Position numbers and translations under genes: made by a program. A stretch of 64,000 nt of DNA from Alisma plantago-aquatica. Taxonomy: Eukaryota; Streptophyta; Magnoliopsida; Alismatales; Alismataceae. The notes under the pieces are model-generated. The model saw only the letters and a program-made list of their open reading frames with translations, made no database searches and had not been told where the DNA came from. Positions 46,681 through 57,230 of this stretch are shown here, in pieces; within the stretch, counting starts at the first letter, position 1, and each line of letters begins with the position of its first letter. The stretch spans positions 262,350,001 through 262,414,000 of the forward strand of contig OY856414.1 of NCBI GenBank assembly GCA_963693085.1, written 5' to 3'.

Positions 46681-47480
46681 ACTGATAGCATAGATACCGT
46701 ACAGAATGGCACCAACTGAGATGCAAGAGTTGAAGAAGCAGTTGTAGGAGTTGCTTGAGAAGGGCTTTATCAGACCGAGCACTTCCCTGTGGGGTTAAGC
46801 AGTTGTAGGAGTTGCTTGAGAAGGGATTTATCAGACCATACACTTCCCCATGGGGTTCTCCCACCTTGTTTGTGAAGAAGAAAGATGGTTCTATGAGGTT
46901 GTGCATTGATTACCGACAACTAAACAAGGTGACAATAAAAAACAAGTATCCTTTGTCACAGATAGACGATTTGTTTGATCAGTCGAGGGGTGCTACAATG
47001 TTATCAAAGATAGATCTGAGGTCAAAATATCATCAGTTGTGGATCAAGGCAGATGACATACCCAAGTCAGCTTTTAGGACCTGGTTTGGTTACTACGAGT
47101 TTGTGGTTATGTCGTTTGGGCTAACCAATGCACTAAAAGTGTTCATGGACCTGATGAACAAGGTGTTCAGGCCTTATCTTAACCAGTTCATGGTGTTGTT
47201 CATCAATGAAATCTAGATCTACTCTCCTGATAGCCAGCAACATGAGCAACATATATGACAGACATTGACCTTGTTGAGACAACATAAGTTGTACGTTAAG
47301 TTCAACAAGTGTGAGTTTTGGCTGAAAGAGGTGTCGTTCCTTGGGCATGTGATATCTGTTGAAGGTGTGCATGTGGATCCCAAGAAGGTTCAATATGTGT
47401 TAGAATGGTAGCAACCTAAAACATCGAAAGAGGTTTGCAGTTTTCTTGGCTGGGCATGCTACTATAGGAGGTTTATTGAG
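46680..47480 (+). pseudogene. Tek-B reverse transcriptase (degenerate)
   Basis: The RT reads [38 protein letters not shown], and then F-I-N-E-I where the catalytic F-I-D-D should stand, so the active site is destroyed. A 61-bp tandem duplication (46738-46798 and 46799-46859) disrupts the N-terminal part. Confidence 0.83.
46738..46859 (+). repeat. 61-bp tandem duplication in Tek-B RT
   Basis: Two copies start with GCAGTTGTAGGAGTTGCTTG at 46738 and 46799. They differ at several positions, so the duplication is not recent. 61 is not a multiple of three, so it shifts the frame. Confidence 0.9.
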
Positions 47481-47489
47481 AACTTCAAT

Positions 47490-47990
47490 GTGGTGGTGTT
47501 ACCCCTAACAAATTTGATGAGCAAACATGTGTTGTTTGTCTGGGATGACAAGTGTCAGCATTTTTTCCATCTTTTAAAGGAGAAGATGACCAACGCACTA
47601 GTGTTAGTGTTGCCTAAGCAAGGAAAAGACTACATCATCTTATGTGATGTGCCGAAGAATGGTTTGGGTTGTGTGTTGATGCAAAATAAGAACATGATTT
47701 CATTTGCTTCGCGACATCTTAAGAAACATGAGGAGAGTTGCCTGATGCATGATCTGGATCTCATAGCAGTGGTCCATGCTTTGAATATATGGAGACACTA
47801 CCTTTATGTAAGAAGTGTCAAATCTTCACTGACCATAAGAATCTATAATACATCTTATCAAAGCAAGATTTGAACATGCAGTAGAGACGTTGGATGGAGT
47901 TGATCAAGGATTATGATTTCACCATAGACTACCATCTAGGGAAGGAAAATGTAGTGGAAGATGATTTGAGTAGGAAATCTTCTTCATCAT
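47490..47990 (+). pseudogene. Tek-B RNase H (degenerate)
   Basis: RNase H block with [16 protein letters not shown] and [12 protein letters not shown]. The next conserved T-D-H is shifted out of frame near 47820, where the ORF turns to unrelated residues; the Y-H-L-G-K-E-N-V wording is still readable near 47930. Confidence 0.8.
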
Positions 47991-48289
47991 CATTGGTTGA
48001 TGAGGCACACTTATGTTCTTTGGTCTGCCATAAGTGAGACATGTCGGTGTCTCTTCACCAAATGAATATGAAGTTGTAAGTATCCTTGTTGGTAGGCTTG
48101 TTGGCCCAATAACATGTAAAGCCTACGTTGAGGTAGTAGATAAGAGATGCATAACATGATGATACTGTGATTTAGCATATCTGAGTAGAGTTTGGCAGCG
48201 AGAAGTGTGATGGATTCCATGGGTCTAAGGATGGGACGGTGTGTTACCATGGTAGAGCATTGGTACCTGATGTTGATAATCTGAGAAAA

Positions 48290-49560
48290 TTGGTTTTGTA
48301 AGAGGCTCACTCTTCAATGTATGTCATGCATCTAAGAAGTACTAAGATGTACCACAATCTAAAGGATCTGTAATGGTGGTCTGGCTTGTAGCGTGATGTA
48401 GCAGAGTAGGTGGCAAAGTGTCATGTATGTCAATAGGTTAAGATAGAGCATCAAAATTTTGTATGGACTTTGCAACCATTACCTATACCACAGTGGAAAT
48501 GGGATCATATCACAATGGACTTTGTGATTGGGCTTCCTAGGACAGCCAAGGGTCATGATTCCATATGGGTAATAGTGGATAGCTTGACCAAGTTAACGCA
48601 CTTCCTTCTAGTGAAGATGATGTATACATCTCAGAAGTTGGCACAAGTGTATGTTAATGAGATAGTATGTTTACATGGTATACCATCCACCGTTGTCTCT
48701 GATAGAGGTCCTTAGTTTACCAATTGCTTTTGGGAGTGTCTATACACAACCATGGGTACACAGTTGAGATTAAGCACAAGGTTTCACCCACAGTTGGTTG
48801 GATAGTTTGAGAGGAATATTCAAACCCTAGAGGATCTATTGAGAGCATGTGTTCTAAAATTTTTGGGTAGTTGGGATGTACATCTCAGTTTGATGGAGTT
48901 TGCTTACAATAACAATTATCATAGGTGCATCGACATGGCACCATACGAGGCTTTATATGGGAGATGTTGTAGATCTTCATTGTATTGGTATGAGACCGAT
49001 GAATATCAGCTTTTTGGTCCCAAGCTTGTACAACAGACAACCAAGAAGATTAAGATGATGCATTAATAGTTGAAAGCAGCCTTATATAGGGAGACATCAT
49101 ATGTTGATAATCATCAAACGTTGTTGGAGTTCTAAGTGGGAGACAAGGTGTATCTCAAGGTCTCTCCTTGGAAAGGCGTGCTAAGGTTTGGGAAGAAGGG
49201 TAAGTTGGCTCCTAGGTATATGGGACCTTACCCTATGGTGGCACATGTTGGGAAGGTGGCTTATAAGTTGAACTTGCCACCTTAAGTTGCATAGGTTACA
49301 TCTAGTGTTTCATGTTTCTATGTTGAGGAAGTGTCACCTTAACACAGAGTTGTTGTTGTAGCCATTGGAGGTTGAGCTGGATGAGGACGTTTCATATGTG
49401 GAAGGCCCTATTTTGATCTTGGATAGAAGGGTGAAGAAGTTGAAGAAGAAGGATATCATGTTGGTTAAGGTTTTATGGCATCACCATGGTGTTGATGAAG
49501 CCACATGGGAGCTTGAGTAAAAGATGTGTAGGAAGTATATGCCTCTTTTTGCGTAGGATT
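48290..49560 (+). pseudogene. Tek-B integrase and chromodomain-like tail (degenerate)
   Basis: Readable pieces: S-S-M-Y-V-M-H near 48315; W-D-H-I-T-M-D-F-V-I-G-L-P (first catalytic D, 48490-48535); T-V-V-S-D-R-G-P (second D, near 48700); A-Y-N-N-N-Y-H-R and A-P-Y-E-A-L-Y-G-R (48900-48960); G-D-K-V-Y-L-K-V-S-P-W-K-G-V near 49140; and the tail K-V-L-W-H-H-H-G-V-D-E-A-T-W-E-L-E (49470-49518), a reduced chromodomain typical of Tekay/Del. Many stops. Confidence 0.8.
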
Positions 49561-49593
49561 TTGGGGGTGAAATCCTTGTTAGGGGTTTATGGT

Positions 49594-49615
49594 TGTAAGA
49601 CCCCTGACTTAGTAT
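49594..49615 (+). repeat. Tek-B 3' LTR, first 22 bp
   Basis: TGTAAGACCCCTGACTTAGT corresponds to the start of the 5' LTR at 11199. It is cut by Tek-C. It is preceded by a G-rich tract (aggggtttatggt), the polypurine-tract position. Confidence 0.85.
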
Positions 49616-51956
49616 TGTTACGACCCGCGTCGAGCTTATCCCGTAAGTATGTTGTTAAGCATGTGATTAGCTGATGTGTTAAGTTATAAGCCTGTGTTTG
49701 TTAATAATGTTTAAAATGGATATGATGTGAGCTTAGTGTGTTTTCTAGCTTCTAAAGCGTGTAGGATCTTACGCTTGAAGCGTTGCCAGAGAAATCGTTT
49801 GAATCCGACCTTCGAGTCAATAGTTGCATGTTTTTGGGCTTATAGGGACCCGTTTGTAATTTTTGAAAGTTTTGAACTTTGCGTTTAGGCCCCTAAGTTT
49901 TCCTCCTTATCCTTTCTCTCTTCCTTATCTCATTTCATTTCTCAGAAACAAAAAACGCAGGAAGCGTTCTTCTTCCGCGTGAGAAAGAGAGAGAGAGAGA
50001 GAGAGAGCTGAGAAGGGAGAGACGTAGGAGCTTCGTTTTGCTCCGATCAGCTGCTGCAGCTCGTCCTCTTCCCTCTGTTGATCATCTTCTCCGTCAATTC
50101 GATTCGGATTCACAACTGAAGCTACGGTTGCAGGGAAACGGCTTGAGGATTGGGGCGCAAGGAGCAGCCCTAGCTCGTTTCTCTTCCCCCTTCAGGTCTG
50201 TTTTGGTGGTATGCATCGATTGCGAACGTTTGACGGTGTTCGTTTGAGTTTTTCCCGTCGATTCGAGAGAAATCGACTCTTGCAGGTCGTTTTTGTTTTC
50301 TGCCTATGCGCAGTTCGGCCGAGTTTTTATTCGGTCGACCGAGTTTCTTTTTAGGGCAATTGAACGGTGTTTTTGGGTCGGCCGAGTTTGGGTCTTGGAT
50401 CGGCCGAGTTTCTTATTTGGGTAATCGAACAGCGTTTTTGTCGGCCGAGTTTGGTCCTGATCGGCCGAGTTTCCTTGTAGGTGTATAAATGGTGTCCTGA
50501 TCGGCCGAGTTCCCCAGAGGATCGGTCGAGTTGCCAGTTGGTCGGCCGAGGTTGGTCGGCCGAGTTACAGATTCTGGGAAGTGTTCGGCCGAGTTCCATA
50601 GTGATCGGCCGAGTTTCAAGTGGTGAGTAGCAGTTCATTTAGAAATCATTATTTAACTCATTTTAAATGCTTATTTGCTTCAGTATCAGTTGATATGACT
50701 CCTAAACAGTGTAACGTGTACTTTTTAGTGTGATAAGTTCATTGGAACTTGAATTGCGTGATGCAAATGATGAAAAAGAGGAAATTCTATATCTTACAGT
50801 TGCTATGTGTTATTTCTATTTAATTGTTTATCTGTTAATTAACTAATAGACCTAAGTGCCCTAACACCGTAGAACCCCTAAAGGAAGGTTTGTTACTTAG
50901 GGGTGAAACTCATGTCCAACATCAACCGGTTGAGTAATTCTGGTGGCACGAGGATAGAAAGAGAGGCAGTGTCTAACAACAATCGTACGTGTGTCACGAT
51001 GGCACTGGGGAAAGAAAAACAAAACATGGTTATCTAACACCATTCGTGCTTGTGTCACGAAGGTAACCCTGTGAGACTCTCCGCCGGTGTACTCAGGTTA
51101 AAGGAGGAGTCTGGAGCACTCCGAGTAGTGCCTTGAGGCCGTAGAGCCTATGTTTCTGGCCGGAGAGCCAGGGGTCCTGTAGAAGAGCAGGGCTGGCGTC
51201 AGACTTAGCATTTCCCAGGTGTGTCGCTAAGTCTTGTACGGTGGGACCGTAGCATGGACTTGTTACGGATCTTTATATGCAGAGTACACTGCATATATTT
51301 AGGGCATAATAATAAAATGAATAAATAATCAAGTAGGTTCACAGTAAATTTGTATAACTGTTCATCTATCTGAATTACCGATTGATGCTTAGAAATGTGA
51401 TTATTATCTGTATATCTGCTATGTCAGTAGAACTGCCCTGCTTGAACTGTATATCTGTTTATTTTTAGTTAATAAACCTGACGAGTTGTTTAGTGATAGC
51501 TAAGTGAAATGTTATTCACTGAGCGAGTAGGCTCATTCCTCTACTCAAACATTTTCAGGTCAGCATCAGCATCAGGAGTCGGAAGGATCGTTTCATCCTA
51601 ACGCCTAGTGGATAGAAGGTTTGTAGTTAGTCTAGTTAGAGGTCTCTTAGTCCATTCCCCTCGATCTTCGGGACAAGGTGTGAGTGAGAGAGAGAATGTG
51701 TACACAGATGTAAATTAATGTTATGCTTTCTTTACGTTAAACAATGTATTATGTTGTAGACCTTGCTTGTATCTTTAATCAGTTAAATAGAAAAGTTCCT
51801 GCAGTTTGCTCAGTTTTCTGTTTACAGTTTAAACTTGGTTATCATTTAAATGCCTTGAATTGTTTTAAAAAGCGACGAGTGGTTGATTATGTGTAATTTC
51901 TACCTGTCATGCCCTAATTTCGTGGTTTGTGGTTAATGTGAGATTGGGGTGTGACA
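49616..51956 (+). repeat. Tek-C 5' LTR
   Basis: 2,341 bp. Contains a (GA)n run (49981-50008), a conserved small-ORF-like stretch after it, the TCGGCCGAG array (50312-50615) with TATAAAT inside it at 50484-50490, and a long R/U5. No gene is claimed. Confidence 0.93.
50312..50615 (+). repeat. Tek-C TCGGCCGAG array (5' LTR)
   Basis: Twelve irregularly spaced copies of TCGG(C/T)CGAG(T/G)T; TCGGCCGA is a perfect 8-bp palindrome. One unit is TCGGTCGACCGAG, the same kind of dyad as in Sir-1. The 3' LTR counterpart is 57536-57838, with a few units mutated (for example TCGGCTGAG, TCGGACGAG). Confidence 0.88.
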
Positions 51957-51961
51957 ATTCT

Positions 51962-51973
51962 TGGTATCAGAGC
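51962..51973 (+). promoter_or_regulatory. Tek-C primer-binding site (tRNA-Met type)
   Basis: TGGTATCAGAGC five bases after the LTR end. Confidence 0.92.
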
Positions 51974-52095
51974 ATAGGTTTGAGTACTTAGTTATCAAGG
52001 TCAGGGGACGATAAGAGACCAATAGGATTAAGGTTTAGGTGTCTTTCTTCTATCTGTAGTTTTCTAACAGGAAATGTTCTGTTATATCATTGCAG

Positions 52096-53370
52096 ATGGC
52101 AGAAAGAGGCTTTGATCGTGATGATCAGGCTGAGAGCCATGTTGGCCCCGATCCTTTGTACTTGGGTCCAGGTGGTGGTGACCACGTGGATGAAGCATCT
52201 CGTATGTATAGGATGTTTCTGGAGACCAGGGAGAAGTACAAGGCTGATAGGCGAGCTTCTACTTCTACCAGCAGTAAGGATCTGATGCGATCGTATGAGC
52301 TTGTAAAGAAGCTCGGTAGTACAGAATTCAGTGGTACTACAGATCCTGCCAAAGCTGATGAGTGGTTTAGATAGATAGAAAAGGTCTTTCGTCTGATGGA
52401 GCTTCCAAAAGATAAGAAGATCAATCATGCGGTCTACCTTTTAACAGGCGATGCAGAGTTGTGGTGGCGTGGTGTGGAAGAAAAGAGGAGAGGTACAGAG
52501 CTTTCCTGGCAGGATTTCTTTGAGGAGTTTCATCTCAAATTCTATCCACCCACTTTTCTTAATGAGAAAATCAGGCAGTTACAGAACATTAAGCAGGGGA
52601 ACATGTCAGTTACTGAGTATGAAGTGCTTTTCACCCGGTTAGCGAACTTCTGTCCGCAGCTTGTTCCTGACAACATAGAAAGATGCAGAAGGTTTCAAGA
52701 AGGGCTAAGGCCAGAAATTCGGCATACAGTTTCTGCTACTAGCAGAAGGAACAGGGAGAACTTTGGTGAATTTGTTGAAGCTGCTAGACAGGTTGAAGAA
52801 TCTGTGAATGCTGACAAGGTGCCTGAGTCTAAGAAGAGATCTGCAGATTTCAGTAGAGGACAGTCCAGTAGTGGATACAGAGGTGGAGGTAGAGGTTTCT
52901 TTTCTAAACTCGGGCGTGGCTTTAGCTGTTTCAGTAGACAGAGATCTGAGGATGTTTCTTCTTCTAGAGGCAGAGGGAGATACTACCCAGGGAGATGGGG
53001 CAGTGCCTCTAGTGGACAGTCTTCTGGGTCGTCAAGGTCAGTGACAGGTCCCCAGAGACAAGAGATACCGCCATGTGACAAATGTGGAAGACCACACACT
53101 GGTCAGTGTTGGGGTCCAAGTTGTTTTGTCTGTGGACAAGTAGGACACCTAAAAAGGGAATGTCCTCAGCTCCAGCAAGTAGCATCACAAGCTTTCCAGC
53201 CCCAGTACCATGATGTTTCGAGTTCTTCTGTGGCTTCTGGTTCCAGAGGTGGTGGAGTGGCCAGTGGCAGAAGTGGTCAGAGAGGACGGCATGTCAGAGG
53301 GAGAGTTTCAGCACGTTTCTTTTCTTTGACACCTCAGGAAGGTATAATCTCTTCACAAGTTGTTACAGGA
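52096..53370 (+). pseudogene. Tek-C gag region of gag-pol
   Basis: The start at 52096 (M-A-E-R-G-F) follows a 120-bp leader. The capsid core is at 52300-52760 (A-E-L-W-W-R-G-V-E-E-K, W-Q-D-F-F-E-E-F, F-Y-P-P-T-F). A G/S/R-rich basic stretch (52840-53050) precedes a CX2C pair (C-D-K-C, 53080) and a CX2CX4HX4C knuckle at 53122-53163. An in-frame TAG at 52372-52374 interrupts the protein 92 codons in. The rest of gag is open for 348 codons until a second stop inside the protease. Frame and length are otherwise as expected for Tekay gag. Confidence 0.9.
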
Positions 53371-56300
53371 GAGATGCTTTTGTTTAATAGTATACCAGTT
53401 TCAGTTTTGATAGATCCGGGAGCTACTCACTCTTTTATATGACGTTCGTTAGTTGGTGAACTTAATCTGTTAACTCAAGAGTTGACAGATGAGTTAGTGT
53501 TGAGGGTTCCACTAGGTGGACCAACAGTTTTATCCGAGTTCTGTCCCGGATGCTTATTATCTTTTGGAGGTTTCACCTTTGCTGCAAATCTCATACCCTT
53601 GGATGTAAACACTTTTCAAGTCATCTTGGGTATGGATTGTCTTGATACATATCGAGTGCAACTCGATTGTTGGAAGAAGGAAGCTACCTTTCAACTAGGT
53701 GAATTTTCTTGTGTCTTTACTGGAGATAGGAAAGTTCTACCTACGTGCATAATATCAGCTGTTGTAGCTGATAAGATGTTACAGAAAGGATGTGAAGCAT
53801 TCCTTGCTCATGTGGTTGACACCAGAGTAGAGAAGAGCACTGCCAGTGTTTATGGTGTGCCTGTGGTTCGTGAGTTCTCTGACATTTTTCCAGAAGAGTT
53901 ACCAGGCTTACCTCCGGTCAGAGACATTGATTTTGAAATTCAGATATATCCAGGTAGTCATCCAGTAGCACTGCCAGCCTATAGAATGGCACCTGCAGAG
54001 TTGAAAGAACTCAAGGTGCAGTTGCAGGAGTTACTAGATAAGGGTTTCATTAGACCCAGTTTTTCACCGTGGGGTGCTCCAGTCCTGTTTGTTAAGAAAA
54101 AGGATGGTACCATGCGTCTCTGTATAGATTACAGGCAACTGAACAAGATCACTATTAAGAACAAGTATCCATTGCCGAGAATAGATGATCTGTTTGATCA
54201 GTTGCGTGGAGCGACAATCTTCTCTAAAATAGATTTGAGATTTGGATATCATCAGCTCAGAATAAAGGCTTCTGATATTCCTAAAACAGCTTTCAGAACT
54301 AGGTATGGGCATTATGAGTTTTTGGTCATGTCGTTTGGGTTGACCAATGCCCCAGCAGCCTTTATGGATATGATGAACCGGATTTTCAAACCGTTCCTAG
54401 ATCAGTTTATTGTAGTCTTTATAGATGATATTCTGATCTACTCCAGAGACGATGCACAGCATGAGCAACACCTGAGAGTAGTGTTGCAGTTGTTGAGACA
54501 ACACCCGTTGTTTGCTAAATTTAGCAAATGCGAGTTCTGGTTGGCCGAGGTAGCATTTCTTGGACATGTTATCTCGAGAGGTGGAGTTAGTGTTGACCCT
54601 AAGAAAGTTGATTTTGTACTTCAGTGGGAACAGCCTAAGACTCCTACTGAGATCAGAAGTTTCTTGGCATTAGCAGGTTATTACAGAAGGTTCATACAGA
54701 ACTTCAGTGTGTTAGCATCACCTTTGACACGCTTGACGAGGAAGGATGTACCGTTTGTTTGGTCTGATAACTGTGAGAGAAGTTTTCAGATTTTGAAGAA
54801 AAGGTTGACTTCAGCACCAGTGTTGGTGTTGCCTAAGGCAGATAAGGGTTATACAGTGTTATGTGATGCTTCTAGGAGAGGTTTGGGCTGTGTACTGATG
54901 CAAGAAGGCAAAGTTGTGGCTTACGCATCTAGACAGCTTAAGAAGAATGAAGAGAATTACCATGTTCATGATTTGGAATTAGTTGCTATAGTTCATGCTC
55001 TTAAGACATGTCGTCACTACTTGTATGGTGAGACATGTCAGGTGTTTACGGATCATAAGAGCTTGAAGTATATCTTTACTCAGAAGGATTTGAATCTGAG
55101 ACAGCACAGATGGCTTGAGCTAATTAAAGACTATGATGTGACAATCGATTACCATCCTGGTAAGGCGAATGTTGTAGCTGATGCCTTGAGTAGAAAGTCA
55201 AGTTCAACAGCCAATGCATTTTCTATGGCATGTTTCAAAAGAGACTTGCTTGTAGATATGCGAAAATTGAACTTAGACTTGGATGTGACAGGACAGAGTG
55301 GGTTGATTGCTCAGATGCAAGTCAGACCTACTTTTTATAATCAGATTAAGGAATTACAGCAGAGTGATGATGAGTTGTGGCAAATCATGCAGGAAATGTC
55401 AGAAGGTAAGAGAACAGAGTTCAGGTTTTCTGATGAAGGCATGTTGTATCTTCATGATAGGTTATGTGTACCTGGAAACAGTGAGTTGAAAGAGCAGATT
55501 CTTGAGGAAGCGCATACTTCTATGTATGCTATGCATCCAGGTAACACAAAGATGTACAGGAACCTCAAAGAGCTGTACTGGTGGTCTGGCATGAAAAAGA
55601 ATGTGGCGAAGTACGTGGCTAGATGTGGAGTGTGTCAGCAGGTTAAAGCTGAGCATCAGAAACTTGCTGGTACCTTACAGTCGCTTCCTATACCAGAATG
55701 GAAATGGGAACACATCACGATGGACTTTGTGGTAGGATTACCCAGGACGCCAAAGGGTTCAGACTCGATATGGGTGATTGTGGATAGACTAACTAAGTCT
55801 GCTCACTTTCTTCCAGTCAATTCAACCTTTGACGTTTCTAAATTGGCTAAAGTTTATGTGGATGAGGTAATCAGATTACACGGGATTCCAGTTTCCATTA
55901 TTTCTGACAGAGATCCAAAGTTTACATCTAGATTCTGGAATCAGTTACATCGTGCGTTGGGCACAAGGCTGAAGTTCAGTACAGCGTTTCACCCACAGAC
56001 AGATGGTCAATCTGAGAGGACCATTCAGACCTTTGAAGATATGCTGAGAGCATGCGTGCTACAGTTTAGAGGTAACTGGGAAGAACACTTAAGCCTAATG
56101 GAGTTTGCATATAATAATAGCTACCATTCTAGTCTTGGAATGGCTCCATATGAAGCTCTTTATGGCAGGAAGTGTAGATCGCCAGTTTGTTGGTACGAGG
56201 TGGGTGAGAAGGAAATTCTTGGGCCTGAGTTAGTTGATGTAACTACAGAAAAGATATCTGTGATCAGGGATCAGTTAAAAGCTGCTCAGGACAGACAAAA

Positions 56301-56757
56301 AAGTTATGCAGAAAGACGACGTCGACCTCTTGAGTTTGAGGTTGGCGACGAGGTTTACTTGAAGGTTTCACTGTGGAAGGGAGTGTTGAGGTTTGGCAAG
56401 AGGGGTAAGTTGACCCCTAGGTATATGGGTCCATATCCTATTGTTGAGAGGATTGGACCTGTAGCTTACAGGTTGGATTTGTCGTCTGAGTTGGCAAATC
56501 TTCATGATGTCTTCCATGTGTCTATGCTGAAAAAGTGTCATCCCGGTACAGAAAAGATTGTAGATCCAGAACCGGCGCAGCTTAGAACAGATGTGTCCTA
56601 TGTAGAAGAACCACTGCAGATAGTTGATCACCGGATCAAAAAGCTTAAGAACCGGGAGATACCTTTAGTGAAGGTTTTATGGAGAAACCATAATCTTGAG
56701 GAAGCTACGTGGGAACTAGAGTCTGAGATGCGTGGCAAGTTTCCTTTTCTCTTCTAG
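53371..56757 (+). pseudogene. Tek-C pol: protease, RT, RNase H, integrase, chromodomain
   Basis: The polyprotein that copies and integrates the element. Protease: L-I-D-P-G-A-T-H-S-F-I (53400-53440) interrupted at once by TGA 53440-53442; the rest is open from 53443 to 56754. [16 protein letters not shown] and catalytic F-I-D-D at 54418-54429. RNase [22 protein letters not shown] (54850-55070). Integrase: H-H-C-C zinc finger (about 55510-55645), catalytic D (T-M-D-F-V, 55720), D (I-S-D-R-D-P, 55900), E (G-Q-S-E-R-T, 56015). A reduced chromodomain ends it ([16 protein letters not shown], 56670-56720). All catalytic residues are present; D-P-G-A replaces D-S-G-A in the protease. Confidence 0.93.
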
Positions 56758-56780
56758 GAATTTCGGGATGAAATTCTTAT

Positions 56781-56793
56781 AAGGGAGGGAGAT
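56781..56793 (+). promoter_or_regulatory. Tek-C polypurine tract
   Basis: AAGGGAGGGAGAT before TGTTACG, preceded by the TTCGGGATGAAATTCTTAT motif shared with Lard-1 and Tek-B at the same place. Confidence 0.9.
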
Positions 56794-57162
56794 TGTTACG
56801 ACCCGCGTCGAGCTTATCCCGTAAGTATGCTGTTAAGCATGTGATTAGCTGATGTGTTAAGTTATAAGCCTGTGTTTGTTAATAATGTTTAAAATGGATA
56901 TGATGTGAGCTTAGTGTGTTTTCTAGCTTCTAAAGCGTGTAGGATCTTACGCTTGAAGCGTTGCCAGAGAAATCGTTCGAATCCGACCTTCGAGTCAATA
57001 GTTGCATGTTTTTGGGCTTATAGAACTCGTTTGTAATTTTTGAAAGTTTTGAACTTTGCGTTTAGGCCCCTAAGTTTTCCTCCTTATCCTTTCTCTCTTC
57101 CTTATCTCGTTTCATTTCTCAGAAACGAAAAACGCAGGAAGCGTTCTTCTTCCGCATGAGAA

Positions 57163-57230
<68 letters not shown>

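Noticed and set aside
50351..50638. 95-codon minus-strand ORF over the TCGGCCGAG array, present in both Tek-C LTRs
   Set aside because: It is the translation of the palindromic array; presence in both LTRs follows from LTR identity.
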